Below are positions 40,885 to 49,675 of a stretch of 64,000 nt of DNA, one piece after another. Under the pieces are notes generated by a model. It was not told where the DNA came from and did not search any database. It saw only the letters and a list, made by a program, of their open reading frames with translations. Position 1 is the first letter of the stretch, and each line of letters starts with the position of its first letter. A program made the translations under genes and the position numbers. The stretch is from Sphingomonas sp. CL5.1 (lineage in GTDB: Bacteria; Pseudomonadota; Alphaproteobacteria; Sphingomonadales; Sphingomonadaceae), in contig NZ_CP050137.1 in the NCBI RefSeq assembly GCF_013344685.1, positions 434,001-498,000 of the forward strand. The letters are read 5' to 3'.

Positions 40885-43377
40885 ATGATGAACCTTGCCG
40901 AATACCGCCGCACCGCCACCCGGCTCGCCGACTATCTGCCATGGGCCGCATTGCTCGGCTCGGGCGTCGTCTTGAACAAGGACGGTTCGTTCCAGCGCAC
41001 CGCGAAGTTTCGCGGTCCCGATCTGGATTCCGCCGTCGCCGCCGAGCTGGTCGCCGTCACCGGCCGCATCAACAACGCCGTGCGCCGCCTCGGCTCCGGC
41101 TGGAGCATCTTTGTTGAGGCGCAGCGCAGCGAGGCCGCGACCTATCCCGACAGCACCTTTCCCGATCCCGCATCGGCGCTGGTCGATGCGGAGCGCAAAG
41201 CCGGGTTCGAGGAAGCAGGCACGCATTTCGTGTCGGGCTATTTCCTGACCTTCCTCTGGCTGCCCCCGGCCGAGGAAGCCGCCCGCGCCGAAACATGGCT
41301 CTACGAGGGCCGCGAGAAAACCGGCGTGGACCCGTGGGAGCTGCTGCGCGCCTTCATCGACCGCACCGACCGCGTGCTGGCTTTGCTCGACGGCTTCATG
41401 CCCGAGTGCCGTTGGATGGATGATGGCGCGACGCTGACCTACCTCCATTCCACCATCTCGACCAACCGGCATCGCGTGCGCGTGCCCGAGGTGCCCATGC
41501 ACCTCGACGCGCTGCTCGCCGACCAGCCCTTGACCGGCGGGCTGGAGCCGCGCCTTGGCGACGCGCATCTGCGCGTCCTGACCATTGTGGGATTCCCGAC
41601 CGCGACGACGCCGGGCCTGCTCGACGAAATGAACCGCCTGCCGTTCCCCTACAGGTGGAACACCCGCGCGATCCTGCTCGACAAGACGGACGCAACCCGA
41701 CTGCTCACCAAGATCAGGCGGCAATGGTTCGCCAAGCGCAAGAGCATCGCGGCGATTCTCAAAGAGGTAATGACCAACGAGGCGTCCGCGCTTGTGGACA
41801 CCGACGCGGCCAACAAGGCGCTCGACGCTGACATGGCGTTGCAGGAACTCGGCGCAGACGTGGCGGGCATGGCCTATGTCACGGCGACCGTCACCGTTTG
41901 GGATGCCGACCCGCGCATTGCCGACGAGAAGCTGCGCCTGGTCGAGAAGATCGTTCAGGGCCGCGACTTCACCGCCATGCCCGAGAGCGTCAACGCGGTT
42001 GACGCATGGCTCGGCAGTCTGCCCGGACACGCCTATGCCAATGTCCGGCAGCCGCCCATCAGCACTTTGAATCTCGCCCACATGATCCCGCTTTCGGCAG
42101 TGTGGGCGGGGCCGGAACGGGACGAGCATTTCGGCGACGCTCCATTGCTTTACGCTAGGACTGAAGGCTCCACCCCGTTCCGGCTAAGTCTCCATGTCGG
42201 CGATGTAGGTCATACCCTTGTCGTTGGCCCCACGGGGGCGGGCAAGAGCGTGTTGCTCGCCCTCATGGCTTTGCAGTTCCGGCGCTATGCAGGATCACAG
42301 GTGTTTGCCTTCGACTTCGGCGGCAGCATCCGTGCCGCGTCGCTCGCTATGGGCGGCGACTGGCACGACCTTGGCGGCGGGCTGACAGAAGGGGCCGAGG
42401 CGTCGGTTTCGCTCCAGCCGCTTGCCCGCATCCACGACACCTATGAACGCGCATGGGCGGCGGACTGGATCGCCGCCATCCTCATGCGCGAAGGCGTCGC
42501 CATCACGCCCGAGGTCAAGGAATATCTTTGGACGGCGCTAACTTCGCTCGCCTCGGCCCCGGTCGAGGAACGCACCATCACCGGCCTTGCGGTGCTGTTG
42601 CAATCCAATGATCTGAAACAGGCGCTCCGGCCGTTCTGCGTCGGCGGTGCCTATGGCCGGCTGCTCGACGCCGAAGCCGAACACCTCGGCTCGGCGGACG
42701 TGCAGGCGTTCGAGATCGAGGGACTTGTCGGGACCGGCGCGGCCCCGGCCGCGCTCGCCTATCTGTTCCATCGTATCGGCGACCGGCTCGACGGGCGACC
42801 AACGCTGCTCATCATAGATGAAGGCTGGCTTGCGCTCGACGATGAAGGTTTCGCCGGCCAGCTCCGCGAGTGGCTGAAAACGCTACGCAAGAAAAACGCC
42901 AGCGTCATCTTCGCCACGCAAAGCCTGTCCGACATTGACGGCAGCAACATCGCGCCCGCGATCATCGAGAGCTGCCCGACGCGGCTCTTGCTGCCGAACG
43001 AGCGGGCCATCGAACCGCAGATCACGGCCATTTATCGCCGCTTCGGCCTCAATGACCGCCAGATCGAAATCCTCGCAAGGGCCACGCCCAAACGGGATTA
43101 CTATTGCCAAAGCCGCAGGGGCAATCGCCTGTTCGAGCTTGGCCTGTCCGAAGTCGGCCTCGCGCTCTGCGCCGCATCCGCCAAATCCGACCAGACGCTC
43201 ATTGCGCAGGTCGTCGCCGAACACGGCCGCGACGGCTTCCTTGCTGCTTGGCTGCGCGAGCGCGGTGTCGATTGGGCGGCCGAGTTGATACCCAACCTCA
43301 CCAATCTTGCCGACCGACCGGAATCCGCCGCGCCGGCTCGGCTCGATACCCACCCCACACAGGAGATTCTTCCATGA
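40885..43377 (+). CDS. trbE: Conjugal transfer ATPase TrbE (VirB4 family)
   Basis: 830 residues. An N-terminal CagE/TrbE domain (MMNLAEYRRTATRLADYLPWAALL) precedes the ATPase part: Walker A VVGPTGAGKSVLLALMALQF near residue 450 and Walker B PTLLIIDEGWLALDD near 640, then FATQSLSDI. It energises pilin handling and transport. Length and motifs are normal. Its stop overlaps trbJ by four bases. Confidence 0.95.
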   Translation: MMNLAEYRRTATRLADYLPWAALLGSGVVLNKDGSFQRTAKFRGPDLDSAVAAELVAVTGRINNAVRRLGSGWSIFVEAQRSEAATYPDSTFPDPASALVDAERKAGFEEAGTHFVSGYFLTFLWLPPAEEAARAETWLYEGREKTGVDPWELLRAFIDRTDRVLALLDGFMPECRWMDDGATLTYLHSTISTNRHRVRVPEVPMHLDALLADQPLTGGLEPRLGDAHLRVLTIVGFPTATTPGLLDEMNRLPFPYRWNTRAILLDKTDATRLLTKIRRQWFAKRKSIAAILKEVMTNEASALVDTDAANKALDADMALQELGADVAGMAYVTATVTVWDADPRIADEKLRLVEKIVQGRDFTAMPESVNAVDAWLGSLPGHAYANVRQPPISTLNLAHMIPLSAVWAGPERDEHFGDAPLLYARTEGSTPFRLSLHVGDVGHTLVVGPTGAGKSVLLALMALQFRRYAGSQVFAFDFGGSIRAASLAMGGDWHDLGGGLTEGAEASVSLQPLARIHDTYERAWAADWIAAILMREGVAITPEVKEYLWTALTSLASAPVEERTITGLAVLLQSNDLKQALRPFCVGGAYGRLLDAEAEHLGSADVQAFEIEGLVGTGAAPAALAYLFHRIGDRLDGRPTLLIIDEGWLALDDEGFAGQLREWLKTLRKKNASVIFATQSLSDIDGSNIAPAIIESCPTRLLLPNERAIEPQITAIYRRFGLNDRQIEILARATPKRDYYCQSRRGNRLFELGLSEVGLALCAASAKSDQTLIAQVVAEHGRDGFLAAWLRERGVDWAAELIPNLTNLADRPESAAPARLDTHPTQEILP

Positions 43378-44147
43378 CCTATCCCAAGATCGTCGGGGCG
43401 TCGGCCCTCGCGCTGGCGCTCGCCGTGCCCGTCGCGCTTTCGCCCATGCTGGCAAGTCCGGCCCATGCGCAATTCGGCTTCGGCCGCATCGTCTATGACC
43501 CGAGCAACTATGCGCAGAACGTGCTTACGGCAGCGCGCACGCTCGAACAGATCAATAACCAGATCACCAGCCTTCAGAACGAGGCGCAGATGCTCATCAA
43601 TCAGGCCCGCAACCTTGCGAGCCTGCCGTATTCCTCGCTCCAGCAGCTCCAGCAGAACGTCCAGCGCACGCAGCAGCTTCTCGGCCAAGCGCAGAACATC
43701 GCTTTCGAGGTCGGCCAGATCGACCAAGCGTTCCAGCAGCAATATGGCAACGTCTCGCTTTCGACGACCGACGCCCAGCTTGTCGCCGATGCACGTAGCC
43801 GCTGGGAGAACACGGTCGGCGGCTTGCAGGACGCGATGCGCGTTCAGGCGGGCGCGGTCGGCAATATCGACGGCAACCGTGCCGAGATGGCCGCGCTGGT
43901 CGGCCAGAGTCAGGGCGCAACCGGCGCGCTGCAAGCCACGCAGGCCGGCAATCAGCTTCTCGCGCTCCAGTCGCAACAGCTTTCCGACCTGATCGCCGTC
44001 ATCTCGGCGAATGGCCGCGCCGATGCGCTGACCGAGGCAGAGCGCGCGACTGCCGCCGAACAGGGCCGCATCCAGCGCGAGCGGTTCCTGACGCCCGGCA
44101 CCGGCTACCAGCCGGGCAACGCGCAGATGTTCAACGGTAACAACTGA
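43374..44147 (+). CDS. trbJ: Conjugation protein TrbJ (VirB5 family)
   Basis: 257 residues from ATG 43374 overlapping the trbE stop. A signal peptide ends ASPAHAQ. The mature part is a long helical protein rich in Gln and Asn (NVLTAARTLEQINNQITSLQNEAQMLINQARNL), typical of TrbJ/VirB5, a minor pilus-tip or channel component. No cysteine-rich adhesin part is seen. Confidence 0.92.
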   Translation: MTYPKIVGASALALALAVPVALSPMLASPAHAQFGFGRIVYDPSNYAQNVLTAARTLEQINNQITSLQNEAQMLINQARNLASLPYSSLQQLQQNVQRTQQLLGQAQNIAFEVGQIDQAFQQQYGNVSLSTTDAQLVADARSRWENTVGGLQDAMRVQAGAVGNIDGNRAEMAALVGQSQGATGALQATQAGNQLLALQSQQLSDLIAVISANGRADALTEAERATAAEQGRIQRERFLTPGTGYQPGNAQMFNGNN

Positions 44148-44161
44148 CCGGGAGGCTCGCC

Positions 44162-44449
44162 ATGGACGGCAAGATGCTGGCGCGGCTTGCAGCCGTTGTG
44201 TTCATCGCCATCGCCGTTACGGCGACCGCAATCGACATGGCGCGGAAGGACGAACCTCCCGCACCACGGCCCGCATCGGCCCTCCAGCCCCCGGCCGATC
44301 CGCTGCGCGAAAGCCTGCGCCGTTGCCAGCAGCTCGGCGAGGCGGCGGCAAGCGACGCCGACTGCCTCGCCGCATGGGCAGAATCCCGCGACCGCTTCCT
44401 CGGTCGCACGCCAGCGCCCGCCGCACCGCAATCCAGCGAAGGGCGCTGA
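44162..44449 (+). CDS. trbK: TrbK-like entry exclusion protein
   Basis: A 95-residue protein with one N-terminal hydrophobic segment (LARLAAVVFIAIAVTATAI), then a Pro/Ala linker and a short domain with two cysteines (RRCQQLGEAAASDADCLAAW). The position between trbJ and trbL and the C-x13-C pattern fit the alternative TrbK family that blocks redundant conjugation into cells already carrying the element. No lipobox is visible, unlike RP4 TrbK. Confidence 0.8.
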   Translation: MDGKMLARLAAVVFIAIAVTATAIDMARKDEPPAPRPASALQPPADPLRESLRRCQQLGEAAASDADCLAAWAESRDRFLGRTPAPAAPQSSEGR

Positions 44450-44451
44450 CC

Positions 44452-45813
44452 ATGGGCAATACGGGCGTCATCGACTCGTTTCTAGGCGTATTCACCTCCT
44501 ACATCGACAGCGGTTTCGGCCTGCTCGGCGGCGAGGTCGCCTTCATCGCCACCACCCTGATCGTGATCGACGTAACGCTCGCCGCGCTCTTTTGGGCATG
44601 GGGCGCGGATGACGACATCATCGCGCGCTTGGTGAAGAAGACGCTGTTCGTCGGCGTCTTCGCCTACATCATTTCCAACTGGAACAACCTCGCACGCATC
44701 GTCTTCGAGAGCTTCGCCGGCCTCGGCCTCATGGCGTCGGGCACCGGCTTTTCTGTCACCGATCTGATGCGGCCGGGCCGCGTCGCGCAGACCGGCCTCG
44801 ACGCCGGCCGCCCTCTGCTTGACTCCATTTCCGACCTGATGGGCTGGATCGCCTTCTTTGAAAACTTCATCCAGATCGCGTGCCTGCTGTTCGCATGGGC
44901 GCTGGTCGTGCTGGCTTTCTTCATCCTCGCCATCCAGCTTTTCGTCACCCTGATCGAGTTCAAGCTGACCACGCTTGCCGGCTTCGTCCTCATCCCCTTC
45001 GGCCTGTTCGGCAAGACCGCGTTCATGGCCGAGAAGGTCTTGGGCAACGTGGTGTCGTCCGGCATCAAGGTCTTGGTCCTTGCCGTTATCATCGGCATCG
45101 GCAGCACCTTGTTTTCGCAATTCACGGCCGGTTTCGGCGGGGCGGCCCCGACCATCGACGACGCCATGGCGATTGTGCTGGCAGCCCTGTCGCTGCTTGG
45201 CCTCGGCATCTTCGGTCCCGGTATCGCCAACGGCATCGTCTCGGGCGGCCCGCAGCTTGGCGCGGGTGCTGCCGTGGGAACCGGGCTTGCGGTCGCAGGT
45301 GCAGCCGTCGCCGCTGGCGGCGGGGCCATGCTCGCCGCCAAGGGCGGGGCCGCTGCCCTGTCCGGCGGGGCCGCGGCCGTCCGCGGTGGTGCGGCCACCG
45401 CGGGCGCGGCGACCGCCGCCTATAGCGTCGGCTCGCTTGGCCAATCCGGTGCGGCCGGCGTCGCCTCCGGCCTCGGCGGTGTGGCGCGGGCCGCAGGGTC
45501 GGCGGCTATCTCGCCCCTCAAACGCGCCGCCGCGCGCGCCAGCGAATCCGTCAAATCCAGCTTCTCCGCTGGTGCGAAAGCCGGATTCGGCGCGTCGGGC
45601 GGCAGCTCGACCATGGGCACAGTCGGCGGCGCGAGCGTCGATCCCGCCGCAGCAGCATCCGGCCCGGCCGGCAGCCCGCCCGCATGGGCGCAGCAGATGC
45701 GCCGCTCGCAGGCAATGAACCACGGCACCACGATGGCCGCCCATGCGGTGCGGTCTGGCGACAGCCACGGCTCCGGTTCCTCCGTCAACCTTTCCGAAAG
45801 TGACCGCTCATGA
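44452..45813 (+). CDS. trbL: Conjugation membrane protein TrbL (VirB6 family)
   Basis: 453 residues from ATG 44452 (MGNTGVIDSFLGVFTSYIDSG), two bases after the trbK stop. Six or so membrane segments lie between residues 20 and 280. The C-terminal 170 residues are Ala/Gly-rich and soluble. TrbL/VirB6 forms part of the inner-membrane channel for DNA. Its stop overlaps trbF by four bases. Confidence 0.93.
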   Translation: MGNTGVIDSFLGVFTSYIDSGFGLLGGEVAFIATTLIVIDVTLAALFWAWGADDDIIARLVKKTLFVGVFAYIISNWNNLARIVFESFAGLGLMASGTGFSVTDLMRPGRVAQTGLDAGRPLLDSISDLMGWIAFFENFIQIACLLFAWALVVLAFFILAIQLFVTLIEFKLTTLAGFVLIPFGLFGKTAFMAEKVLGNVVSSGIKVLVLAVIIGIGSTLFSQFTAGFGGAAPTIDDAMAIVLAALSLLGLGIFGPGIANGIVSGGPQLGAGAAVGTGLAVAGAAVAAGGGAMLAAKGGAAALSGGAAAVRGGAATAGAATAAYSVGSLGQSGAAGVASGLGGVARAAGSAAISPLKRAAARASESVKSSFSAGAKAGFGASGGSSTMGTVGGASVDPAAAASGPAGSPPAWAQQMRRSQAMNHGTTMAAHAVRSGDSHGSGSSVNLSESDRS

Positions 45814-46499
45814 GCATCTTCAAACGACCCGCAACCCATTACGGCAAGACGCCGGAACCCGAGACGCCCTATCAGCGCGCCGCGCAAGTCTGGGACGAGC
45901 GTATCGGCTCGGCCCGCGTGCAGGCGCGGAACTGGCGGCTCATGGCCTTCGGCTCGCTGATCCTGTCCGCTGGCTTCGCGTCCGCCCTTGTCTGGCAATC
46001 CGCACGCGGGACCGTAGTGCCGTGGGTTGTTCAGGTGGACAATCTCGGTCAGGCGCAGACCGTCGCGCCCGCCAACTCAGACTATCGCCCGACCGATCCG
46101 CAGATCGCTTTCCATCTCGGCCGCTTCATCGAGCAGGTCCGCGCGATCCCGGCCGACGCGATCATTGTCCGCCAGAACTGGCTTCGCGCCTATGAATGGA
46201 CCACGGATCGCGGCGCGGCGGCATTGAACGACTACGCCCGCGCCAATGATCCCTTCACGCGCGTCGGTCGCCAGCAGGTCGCCGTCGAGGTGTCGAGCGT
46301 CATCCGGGCCTCGCCCAACAGCTTCCGCGTGGCGTGGACCGAACGCCATTTCGAGAACGGCCAGCTCTCCACCACGGAACGATGGACGGCCATCCTCACC
46401 ATCGTCATCCAGCCGCCGCGCGACGCCGAGCGTCTGCGCGCCAATCCGCTCGGCATCTACGTCAATGCAATTTCATGGTCGCGGGAGATGAGCCAATGA
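45810..46499 (+). CDS. trbF: Conjugation protein TrbF (VirB8 family)
   Basis: A 229-residue protein. A cytoplasmic N-terminus (YQRAAQVWDERIGSARVQARNWR) is followed by one membrane helix (LMAFGSLILSAGFASALVW) and a periplasmic NTF2-like domain (VEVSSVIRASPNSFRVAWTERHFENG). It is a scaffold between inner-membrane parts and the TrbG/TrbI core. It overlaps trbG by four bases. Confidence 0.93.
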   Translation: MSIFKRPATHYGKTPEPETPYQRAAQVWDERIGSARVQARNWRLMAFGSLILSAGFASALVWQSARGTVVPWVVQVDNLGQAQTVAPANSDYRPTDPQIAFHLGRFIEQVRAIPADAIIVRQNWLRAYEWTTDRGAAALNDYARANDPFTRVGRQQVAVEVSSVIRASPNSFRVAWTERHFENGQLSTTERWTAILTIVIQPPRDAERLRANPLGIYVNAISWSREMSQ

Positions 46500-47899
46500 A
46501 ACGCTCAGCTTGCATCAATCACCTCGCTGATCTTTCCCTCGGAGATCATGAAGAACGAGGTGCCCGTCATCTTGACTTCCTGCCCGGCCTTCCAGCCATT
46601 GGGCAGGTCGGTTTTGACCTTGGCGCGATAGCCGATGCGCACGGCTGCACGGTCGTCTATCGCGATACAGTCGAGGATCGTCTGTTCTCTTTCAGCAAAC
46701 AACTGGACGCCCTGTTCCGCCAGCGCGCGAAATGCCTCGATCCCGTGCGTTTCGTTCGTCGTCTCTCCGTTCGATCTGTTGATAAACCGAACGTCGCCCG
46801 ACAGGCAGTCGAGCATCGCCTGAACATTCATCCTGTTGTAGGCGTCGATATACCGGGCAACAATCGTCGGCACAGAATCCATTCTGTTGGTTCCTCCTTA
46901 CTGATCCTGAAGTCGCTAACCTATGCGATTTTTGCGACGGCGTTTGCAATTACTTTGGCAGGCTGCGCGACCAACCGGACACCGCAATTCAGCTACGACG
47001 CCAGCGTGCCGCCGCTGCCGACCGTGCAGGCGGCAGCAACCGACAACACGCCCCGGCCGCTGCATGTGCCCCCCGCATGGACCGTGGCGCGCGGCGGCAC
47101 CGCCGCAGGCACGCCGACCGGCCGCGTCGAGAACGCCAACGCAGCCGCCCGCGTCGAGCCGCGCCGGGAAGGCTACTATAACGCCATCCAGATTTATCCG
47201 TGGTCGGAAGGCGCGCTCTATCAGGTCTATGCCGCAGTCGGGCAGATCACCACCATTGCGCTGGAGCCGGGCGAAAGCCTGACAGGCGCAGGGCCGATCG
47301 CGGCCGGCGACACCGCCCGCTGGATCATCGGCGACACCGAGAGCGGCAGCGGCGCAAACCGCCGTGTCCATATCCTCGTGAAGCCCACGCGGCCGGACAT
47401 TTCCACCAACCTTGTCGTCACCACTGACCGGCGCACTTACATGCTCGAGCTGCGCGCGAGGGAGTCGCTCTATATGCCGGCCGTGGCATGGGCCTATCCG
47501 GCACCGCCTGCCGGCCAGCGCCAGACGGTCCCGGCCGCGCCGATCATTCCGGCCGAGGCAGCGCGGAACTATCGCTACGCCTTGCAGGTGCAGGGCGACA
47601 GCCCGCCATGGCGGCCGGTTTCCGTCTTCGACGATGGCAGGCGCGTCTATGTCGTTTTCCCGGCCGGGATCGTGCAGGGCGAAATGCCGCCGATCTTCGT
47701 GCTTGGCGCGAACGGCGAGCCGCAGATCGTCAATTCCCGCATCCACCAGAACGTCCTGATCGTGGACCGCCTGTTCGGCGCGGCCGAGCTGCGCCTTGGC
47801 AGCGGCAATCGCCAGCAGGTCGTCAGGATCGTTCGCACCAACCCGACGCAGGCCGCCGCCGCGCAGCCCGCCAGCGCGACCGGAGACACCCCGTCATGA
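46496..47899 (+). CDS. trbG: TrbG (VirB9 family) with an antisense gene inserted in its signal-peptide region
   Basis: The ATG at 46496 overlaps the trbF stop and gives MKRS. Then about 130 codons are the reverse strand of the SnoaL-like gene at 46505-46882. Then LLILKSLTYAIFATAFAITLAGCATN resumes a lipoprotein-type signal (lipobox LAGC) and a normal TrbG/VirB9 domain follows (YYNAIQIYPWSEGALYQV). The ancestral start was probably MKRS joined directly to LLILKS. The frame is still open through the insert, so a 467-residue fusion could be made. The signal would then be internal, near residue 135-155, and no ATG, GTG or TTG in frame lies close before it. Function of the outer-membrane core is doubtful. 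Confidence 0.8.
   Translation: MKRSACINHLADLSLGDHEERGARHLDFLPGLPAIGQVGFDLGAIADAHGCTVVYRDTVEDRLFSFSKQLDALFRQRAKCLDPVRFVRRLSVRSVDKPNVARQAVEHRLNIHPVVGVDIPGNNRRHRIHSVGSSLLILKSLTYAIFATAFAITLAGCATNRTPQFSYDASVPPLPTVQAAATDNTPRPLHVPPAWTVARGGTAAGTPTGRVENANAAARVEPRREGYYNAIQIYPWSEGALYQVYAAVGQITTIALEPGESLTGAGPIAAGDTARWIIGDTESGSGANRRVHILVKPTRPDISTNLVVTTDRRTYMLELRARESLYMPAVAWAYPAPPAGQRQTVPAAPIIPAEAARNYRYALQVQGDSPPWRPVSVFDDGRRVYVVFPAGIVQGEMPPIFVLGANGEPQIVNSRIHQNVLIVDRLFGAAELRLGSGNRQQVVRIVRTNPTQAAAAQPASATGDTPS
46505..46882 (-). CDS. SnoaL/NTF2-like small protein, inserted in trbG
   Basis: A 125-residue protein with a SnoaL-like fold: VARYIDAYNRMNVQAMLDCLSGDVRFIN at the start, HGIEAFRALAEQGVQLF, and the end VKMTGTSFFMISEGKISEVIDAS. 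It has its own strong ribosome site (AAGGAGG, ten bases upstream, 46893-46899). The insertion comprises hardly more than ribosome site plus gene, running against the trb operon, and is visibly less GC-rich than trb DNA. Members of this fold are small-molecule isomerases, hydrolases or binding proteins. The role here is unknown. Confidence 0.78.
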   Translation of the reverse strand: MDSVPTIVARYIDAYNRMNVQAMLDCLSGDVRFINRSNGETTNETHGIEAFRALAEQGVQLFAEREQTILDCIAIDDRAAVRIGYRAKVKTDLPNGWKAGQEVKMTGTSFFMISEGKISEVIDAS

Positions 47900-49032
47900 G
47901 CGAGAACACCATCACCGACACCATCGCGCCCATGCGCCTGCGCGCCGAGCCGCCCCGTGTTACGCGCCTGTCCCGCAAGATGCTGGCAGGCGTTGGAGCG
48001 GTCGCGCTTCTCGGCATCGGCGGGGCGCTGATCTACGCGCTCCAAACCCGCGATGCAGGACCGGGAGGCGACGAACTCTATTCGACCGAGAACCGCCCCA
48101 CGGCGGACGGCCTGTCCGGCCTGCCGCGCGACTATAGCGGGCCGGCGCTCGGCCCGGCGCTACCCGGCGACCTCGGCCGCCCGATCCTCGACGCGCAGAC
48201 AAGGGGGCAGCCGGTCGCGCCGCCCGTCATGACGACGCCCGCCGTCGATCCCGAAGAAGAACGCCGCAGGGCCGAGGAAGAAGCCGCGCGCTTGAGCAAC
48301 GTCTTTTTCCAGTCCGGCCCGCGCACGGGAGCGCCGGCAGCAACGACCATGCCCGGCCTCGCCGGGCTTGGCCTCGGCGGACAGCCCGCAACACAGGATC
48401 GCCACGCGGCATTTCTCAACGGACCCGTGGACCGGCAGACCGTCGCCCCGGATCGCGTCACGCCGCCGGCATCGCCCTACATCCTTCAGGCCGGGGCCGT
48501 AATCCCCGCCGCGTTGATAACCGGCATCCGTTCCGATCTGCCCGGCCAGATCACCGCGCAGGTGACGGAGAACGTCTATGACAGCCCGACCGGCTCGCTG
48601 CTCCTGATCCCGCAGGGCACCCGCATCATCGGCCAATACGACGATGGCGTGACGTTCGGCCAGCGCCGCGTGTTGCTGGTGTGGAATCGCCTGATCCTGC
48701 CGGGCGGCCGCTCCATCGTTCTGGAGCGCCTGCCGGGCGCGGACGCCAGCGGCTATGCCGGGCTGGAAGACGGGGTTGATTACCATTGGTGGGATCTGAT
48801 GAAGGCCGCAGGGCTGTCCACGCTGCTTGCAGTCGGTTCCGAGCTGGCGACGAGCGACGAGGACCGGCTGATCCGCGCCATCCGCGACGGGGCGCAGGAT
48901 ACCGTCAATCAGGCCGGCCAGCAGATCGTCCAGCGCCAGTTGCAGGTTGCGCCGACGCTCACCATCCGGCCGGGCTTTCCCGTCAGGATCATCGTCACCC
49001 GCGATCTTGTGTTCGAGCCGGCAGGAGGTTGA
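47896..49032 (+). CDS. trbI: Conjugation protein TrbI (VirB10 family)
   Basis: 378 residues from ATG 47896 overlapping the trbG stop. One N-terminal membrane helix (KMLAGVGAVALLGIGGALIYAL) is followed by a Pro-rich spacer and a C-terminal VirB10 domain: ILQAGAVIPAALITGIRSDLPGQITAQVTENVYDSPTG, LLIPQGTRIIGQYD and WNRLILPGGRS. It bridges inner and outer membranes in the channel core. The end, FPVRIIVTRDLVFEPAG, is complete. Confidence 0.95.
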   Translation: MSENTITDTIAPMRLRAEPPRVTRLSRKMLAGVGAVALLGIGGALIYALQTRDAGPGGDELYSTENRPTADGLSGLPRDYSGPALGPALPGDLGRPILDAQTRGQPVAPPVMTTPAVDPEEERRRAEEEAARLSNVFFQSGPRTGAPAATTMPGLAGLGLGGQPATQDRHAAFLNGPVDRQTVAPDRVTPPASPYILQAGAVIPAALITGIRSDLPGQITAQVTENVYDSPTGSLLLIPQGTRIIGQYDDGVTFGQRRVLLVWNRLILPGGRSIVLERLPGADASGYAGLEDGVDYHWWDLMKAAGLSTLLAVGSELATSDEDRLIRAIRDGAQDTVNQAGQQIVQRQLQVAPTLTIRPGFPVRIIVTRDLVFEPAGG

Positions 49033-49034
49033 CC

Positions 49035-49256
49035 ATGACCAAGCTGAAACTCGGCCCGCTGCCCGACGACAAGCCCGTGAAGGTCATGCTGGAGCTGCCC
49101 GCAACCCTCAACCGCGATCTGATCGCCTATGCCGAGGTCCTGGCCCGCGAGAGCGGCCAGCCCGTCGCCGATCCCGCCAAGCTCATCGTGCCGATGCTTC
49201 AACACTTCATCGCCACGGATCGCGGTTTTGCCAAGGCGCGGCGAGCCGTAAGCTAA
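49035..49256 (+). CDS. DUF2274 protein
   Basis: A 73-residue protein (TKLKLGPLPDDKPVKVMLELPATLNRDLIAYAEVLARESG). It is DUF2274, found directly after trbI in this class of elements. The middle resembles a ribbon-helix-helix protein (VKVMLELPATLNRDLIAYA), so a regulatory role is possible. The start ATG 49035 is two bases after the trbI stop with GGAGG in front. Confidence 0.85.
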   Translation: MTKLKLGPLPDDKPVKVMLELPATLNRDLIAYAEVLARESGQPVADPAKLIVPMLQHFIATDRGFAKARRAVS

Positions 49257-49270
49257 GTCCCATTCCGGCA

Positions 49271-49318
49271 GGGGGTGCCGCCAGCGCATAGGCGCAAATG
49301 CGGCACGCTACACGCCGC
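49271..49318 (+). repeat. 48-bp repeat, copy 2 (upstream of AlpA-like gene)
   Basis: This copy differs from 20623-20670 by two bases, is in the same orientation and has the same internal inverted repeat GTGCCGC/GCGGCAC. It lies about 85 bp upstream of the AlpA-like gene, as copy 1 lies 70 bp upstream of the other HTH gene. The rest of 49257-49402 has no gene. Confidence 0.6.
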
Positions 49319-49402
49319 TGACCTCGCTGCATGGTTCGCCTAGTTTCGGGAGCCTCCGGTTGCCCGGAATCCCGTTGAACATGGCTTAACGAGGTTATGA
49401 AG

Positions 49403-49675
49403 ATGAGTGATCCAACATCTGCGCTGGGTAAAAGGACGATTCGCAGGCATCAGCTTCGAGAACTTGTTCCCCTTGCTGACACCACAATCTACGACATGGA
49501 GCAACGGGGTGAATTTCCCCAACGGTTCTATCTGACGGCCCGGTGCGTGGTTTGGGACTTGGCAGAGGTGGAGGCTTGGCTTGAAGAACGTCGCCAAGCC
49601 TCCAGAGAGAAAGCTATCAAACGTGCGCCGTCTCCTGATGTGAAGCTCAGGAAATTCCGGCCCGTCAAACGCTAG
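49403..49675 (+). CDS. AlpA-like regulator / excisionase
   Basis: 90 residues from ATG 49403 (MSDPTSALGKR), preferred because GAGG lies eight bases before it; an ATG at 49397 is the alternative. The HTH reads IRRHQLRELVPLADTTIYDMEQRGEFPQRFYLTARCVVWDLAEVEAWL, the AlpA/Phage_AlpA pattern. AlpA proteins activate or direct excision by P4-type integrases. It is convergent with the integrase gene, overlapping it by 11 bp. Confidence 0.87.
   Translation: MSDPTSALGKRTIRRHQLRELVPLADTTIYDMEQRGEFPQRFYLTARCVVWDLAEVEAWLEERRQASREKAIKRAPSPDVKLRKFRPVKR

Noticed and set aside
46922..47282. Alternative trbG start at ATG 46922
   Set aside because: This ATG is in a different frame from TrbG and gives an Arg-rich nonsense product.
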